Origin: Candidatus Woesearchaeota archaeon
Lineage (GTDB): Archaea; Nanobdellota; Nanobdellia; Woesearchaeales; UBA10200
Direction: 5' to 3'
NCBI GenBank assembly: GCA_018302185.1
Contig: JAGVZX010000026.1
Span: 1 to 16,289 of the forward strand
DNA length: 16,289 nt
Part shown: positions 13,645-16,289 of the stretch, one piece after another
Position numbering within the stretch: position 1 is the stretch's first letter
Layout: every line of letters begins with the position of its first letter
Notes under the pieces: model-generated
Database searches by the model: none
The model's input: only the letters and a program-made list of their open reading frames with translations
What the model was told of the DNA's origin: nothing
Made by a program: the position numbers and the translations under genes

Positions 13645-15855
13645 ATGAGCATTAAAACTAAAATATTATTCTTATTCTACTTATTTATTATACTCCTATT
13701 TTCTTTAAATTTGTCAGCATTCCAAATCACCATCGACGCATCAAACACCACACATAAAATTTCTCCATATATCTACGGTCTTGCAAACAACATACCTGAC
13801 TTAAACGCAACAATCATAAGATGGGGTGGTAATCCAAGTACAAGATATAATTGGGAGATAGGCAATGCATGGAACCATGCAGCAGATTACCAGTTCAGGA
13901 ATACAAATTATAATACAGGTCCAGGCAGTGTAGCTGACAGAGCAGTGAGAGGGAACATCCTAAGAGGTGCGGAAACCATATTAACTATTCCTGCTATTGG
14001 TTTTGTAGCAAAAGACTACACTTCAAGAAGCACAACTGTCCCTTCTAGCTGCGGTGATAATAAAGCAAGCAACCCATTGCAAACTTCTCATCCTACATTT
14101 GCAAGAAAAAATTCTTCTTATCCAAATGCGATTTATGAAGATCCTCCTAATCTCACAGACAGCAAGGTCTTTATTGATGAATGGCTTGTGCATCTAAAAA
14201 ATAATTTCACAGATAAAGCCCCTAAATTTATTGCAATAGATAATGAGATGGATATCTGGGGAGGCACACATAGGGATGTTCATCCAAAATGCTCTGGCTA
14301 TGATGAGATTCTCTTAAAATTCATTGAATATTCTACGATGGTAAAGGAAACTTTGCCAGGAGCAAAAGTTCTTGGTCCTGTCTCATGCTGTTGGTGGTTT
14401 TACTGGAACTCACAGCGCGGCAGCGGCGATAAGAAAGCCCATAACAGCACAGATTTCTTGCCTTGGTTTTTGCAGGAAGCAAGAAAATATGATTTAGCTG
14501 CAGGCAAACGAACTTTAGATTACCTTGACATCCATTTTTATCTTGATGATATCTCATTTGATAAGCCTGATGACCTCACCAGGCAGAAGCGTAGGATCAA
14601 TGCTACACGTTCTCTCTGGGATCCTACTTACAGAGAGGAAGGTTGGATTGGTATAAAGCCAGATGTTACAAAGCAGCAGCCTTCTCCTTTCTATGTGCAG
14701 CTTATTCCCAGGATGAAGAAGCTGATTGCAGACAATTATCCTGGCACAAAGCTTGCGCTCACAGAATATAACTGGGGCGCTGAGAACACGATAGCAGGCG
14801 GCATTGCATTGGCAGATACTTTGGGCATTTTTGGCAGAGAGCAATTAGATATAGCAACTTATTGGCGCAACCCAAAGCCAAATACTTATGCATACTCAGC
14901 TTTCAAGTTATACACTAATTATTTTGAAGATGATTCATTGCCTTGCTATAGTGAAGATTATAAGAAGATCACCTGTTATACAAGTAAGAACGATAATAAT
15001 GATATTGCCATCGTGCTTACAAATCATGATTCAAATGCAGATTACCCTCTTAATCTTACTCTGCAAAACACAACATCGACATTAAATGCAGTCTACCAGA
15101 TAACTGAACAGAAAAAAAATATTACCTTAATAACAAATTTTAACTTTATTCTTCCAAAATACTCCATAACCCTATTGCAGTATAAGGCAGCTCCATGTAC
15201 AGAAGGTGAAACACGATCATGCGGCATCTCTGATCTAGGTACATGCAAATTTGGCACAAAAACATGCAGCAATGGTATCTTTGGAGATTGTATTGGCGCA
15301 ATAGTTCCTATTGAAGAGACATGCAACAGTCTGGATGATAATTGTAATGGCATTGTAGATGATGACTGCAGTGTTGAACCTCCTGCAGAGAAAGACCCAA
15401 CACCTAACCTTGAGCCAGTAATAGAGGAAGAATCTATCGAGCAAATAGAACAAGAATGTATTCCTAAATGGAGCTGCACACCTTGGGGCAATTGTGAAGA
15501 TGATATTCAAAGAAGGCAATGCATATTAAAAAATTCATGCAGCAAGAACAGGCCTAAAGAAATAAAGTTCTGCGATCAAGATGAGGAAGAGGAAGATTAT
15601 ATTGCAGAAAAATACCAGGAAAGAAGAGAGGCAGAGAGTTTAGATATATCAAAAAACAATAACCAACAACCAATTACAGAAATTTCAAAACAAGAGCTCA
15701 TTGATCTTGCAAAGGTTTATTCTGATACAAACATTAATGAGAAGCAACAATCATCTTCTAACATATTTTCTGATGGGGCTTGGATTTTAGCAGCAGATGC
15801 ATTAGCCATAGTATTGACATTTGTTGTTATATTGCATTATATCAAAAGAAAGTAA
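13645..15855 (+). CDS. Surface-anchored GH44-type glycoside hydrolase
   Basis: GH44 enzymes are endo-acting beta-glucanases/xyloglucanases. The 736-residue protein has a signal peptide (1-25) and then a GH44-like barrel: the family motif RWGGNPSTRYNWEIG at 59-73, acid/base Glu 201 in IDNEMDIWGG, and nucleophile Glu 374 in ALTEYNWGAE. A beta-rich segment follows (to about 513). Next are a CTEGETRSCG repeat-type cysteine module, a MopE-like putative metal-binding motif ETCNSLDDNCNGIVDDDC (558-575), an acidic linker, a thrombospondin-like module WSCTPWGNC...RRQC (609-643), a polar stalk, and a C-terminal membrane helix (712-732) ending in a basic HYIKRK. Many NxS/T sequons suggest N-glycosylation. 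It is therefore an exported enzyme held on the cell face. The substrate cannot be told from the sequence. Confidence 0.85.
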   Translation: MSIKTKILFLFYLFIILLFSLNLSAFQITIDASNTTHKISPYIYGLANNIPDLNATIIRWGGNPSTRYNWEIGNAWNHAADYQFRNTNYNTGPGSVADRAVRGNILRGAETILTIPAIGFVAKDYTSRSTTVPSSCGDNKASNPLQTSHPTFARKNSSYPNAIYEDPPNLTDSKVFIDEWLVHLKNNFTDKAPKFIAIDNEMDIWGGTHRDVHPKCSGYDEILLKFIEYSTMVKETLPGAKVLGPVSCCWWFYWNSQRGSGDKKAHNSTDFLPWFLQEARKYDLAAGKRTLDYLDIHFYLDDISFDKPDDLTRQKRRINATRSLWDPTYREEGWIGIKPDVTKQQPSPFYVQLIPRMKKLIADNYPGTKLALTEYNWGAENTIAGGIALADTLGIFGREQLDIATYWRNPKPNTYAYSAFKLYTNYFEDDSLPCYSEDYKKITCYTSKNDNNDIAIVLTNHDSNADYPLNLTLQNTTSTLNAVYQITEQKKNITLITNFNFILPKYSITLLQYKAAPCTEGETRSCGISDLGTCKFGTKTCSNGIFGDCIGAIVPIEETCNSLDDNCNGIVDDDCSVEPPAEKDPTPNLEPVIEEESIEQIEQECIPKWSCTPWGNCEDDIQRRQCILKNSCSKNRPKEIKFCDQDEEEEDYIAEKYQERREAESLDISKNNNQQPITEISKQELIDLAKVYSDTNINEKQQSSSNIFSDGAWILAADALAIVLTFVVILHYIKRK

Positions 15856-15883
15856 TATCTAATACCTACATCTGCCAAACAAC

Positions 15884-15891
15884 TTTATAAA
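15884..15891 (+). promoter_or_regulatory. TATA box for Fcf1-like PIN gene
   Basis: TTTATAAA, ending 25 nt before the ATG at 15916; this suits a leaderless transcript independent of the GH44 gene. Confidence 0.6.
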
Positions 15892-15915
15892 CTCATTATT
15901 ATTACACTTCATAAA

Positions 15916-16289
15916 ATGACATCATCTATTAAAATCTTTATCGACACGAATTTTTTGCTGATCCCTGCAATGTTCAAGGTAGACATATTCACAGAGATTG
16001 AAAGGATCTGTAGTTTCAATTACGATCTGTATATTTTAGACAGGACATTAGACGAGCTCAAAAACATTATTACATCTCAAAAAAGCGCAGGAAAACATAA
16101 AGCAGCATCAAAGCTTGGCTTAAAGCTTGCTGAAAATGCTATTAAAGATAATAAGCTGGCTATCTATAAAACTGATGCGCCTGAAAATACAGTAGTTGAC
16201 AGGATATTATTGGATATAGCTAAGCATGAAAAGATCATAGTAGCTACACAAGACATGGAATTAAAGAGATACCTGCGCTCTCTTGGCAT
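15916..16289 (+). CDS. Fcf1/VapC9-like PIN-domain protein (partial, runs off the right edge)
   Basis: 124 codons are visible, open at the window end. The pattern is that of archaeal Fcf1-like PIN proteins: IDTNFLLIP (9-17) with D10, VDIFTEIERI (22-31), ILDRTLDELKN (40-50) with E47, GKHKAASKLGLKLAE (59-73), VVDRILLDIA (93-102) with D95, and IVATQDMELKRYLR (108-121) with D113. All four acidic positions are present, so it should be an active Mg-dependent nuclease. In eukaryotes Fcf1/Utp24 cleaves pre-rRNA; archaeal relatives are thought to act in rRNA processing, but a VapC-type toxin role is not excluded. No antitoxin-like gene lies upstream. The start is set by the TATA spacing. Only the last few residues are missing by family length. 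Confidence 0.85.
   Translation, partial: MTSSIKIFIDTNFLLIPAMFKVDIFTEIERICSFNYDLYILDRTLDELKNIITSQKSAGKHKAASKLGLKLAENAIKDNKLAIYKTDAPENTVVDRILLDIAKHEKIIVATQDMELKRYLRSLG

Noticed and set aside
14333..14844. Minus-strand open frames inside the GH44 gene
   Set aside because: They are antisense shadows of a clearly coding frame with no family resemblance or signals of their own.
1..16289. CRISPR arrays, tRNA or rRNA genes, prophage or insertion sequences
   Set aside because: No regularly spaced repeats, no tRNA or rRNA signatures, and no transposase, integrase or phage structural motifs were seen on either strand.

Overview
The window looks like a piece of an AT-rich archaeal genome, most likely from a DPANN lineage of the Woesearchaeota/Pacearchaeota kind. 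Four things point that way. The IleRS, TrmI and type-2 methionine aminopeptidase are archaeal in type. Most genes have an archaeal TATA box about 20-30 nt before the start codon with no leader, and only a few have Shine-Dalgarno sites. The cell-surface enzyme ends in cysteine-rich MopE-like and thrombospondin-like modules plus a C-terminal membrane anchor. The second PIN protein is of the archaeal Fcf1-like type. The lineage is inferred from memory of these families, not from a search.

Layout. Bases 1-184 hold the first copy of an unidentified structured element. Bases 232-2693 (minus strand) hold a methionine aminopeptidase gene broken by a deletion/frameshift, then an overlapping GNAT acetyltransferase and the tRNA m1A methyltransferase trmI. 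Bases 2834-4046 (minus) hold an S26 signal-peptidase-like protein and an unknown protein in one operon. Bases 4144-5256 (minus) encode a membrane-anchored or secreted HEEGH putative metallopeptidase. Bases 5324-6337 (minus) encode a PIN nuclease whose domain is split by a large insertion. Bases 6462-6730 hold the second copy of the structured element.

Bases 6782-13566 (minus) run, in transcription order, asd, a RimB-like retropepsin, a RimK ATP-grasp ligase with a C-terminal AbrB-like domain, a coiled-coil protein and ileS. asd is divergent from a GH44 glycoside hydrolase gene (13645-15855, plus strand). A second, truncated PIN gene (Fcf1-like, plus strand) runs off the right edge.

The most unusual item is the pair of structured elements. 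Both have the same design: an 11-bp basal helix, a 6-7 nt one-sided bulge and a 9-bp inner helix. Compensatory base changes separate the two copies in both helices, and both share two almost identical single-stranded blocks. I cannot match them to any RNA family I know. Each lies just downstream of a minus-strand tRNA-related gene (trmI and ileS), and copy 2 also abuts the split-PIN gene. This could be a new small-RNA family or a hairpin-forming mobile repeat. The sequence alone does not settle which, or which strand is transcribed.
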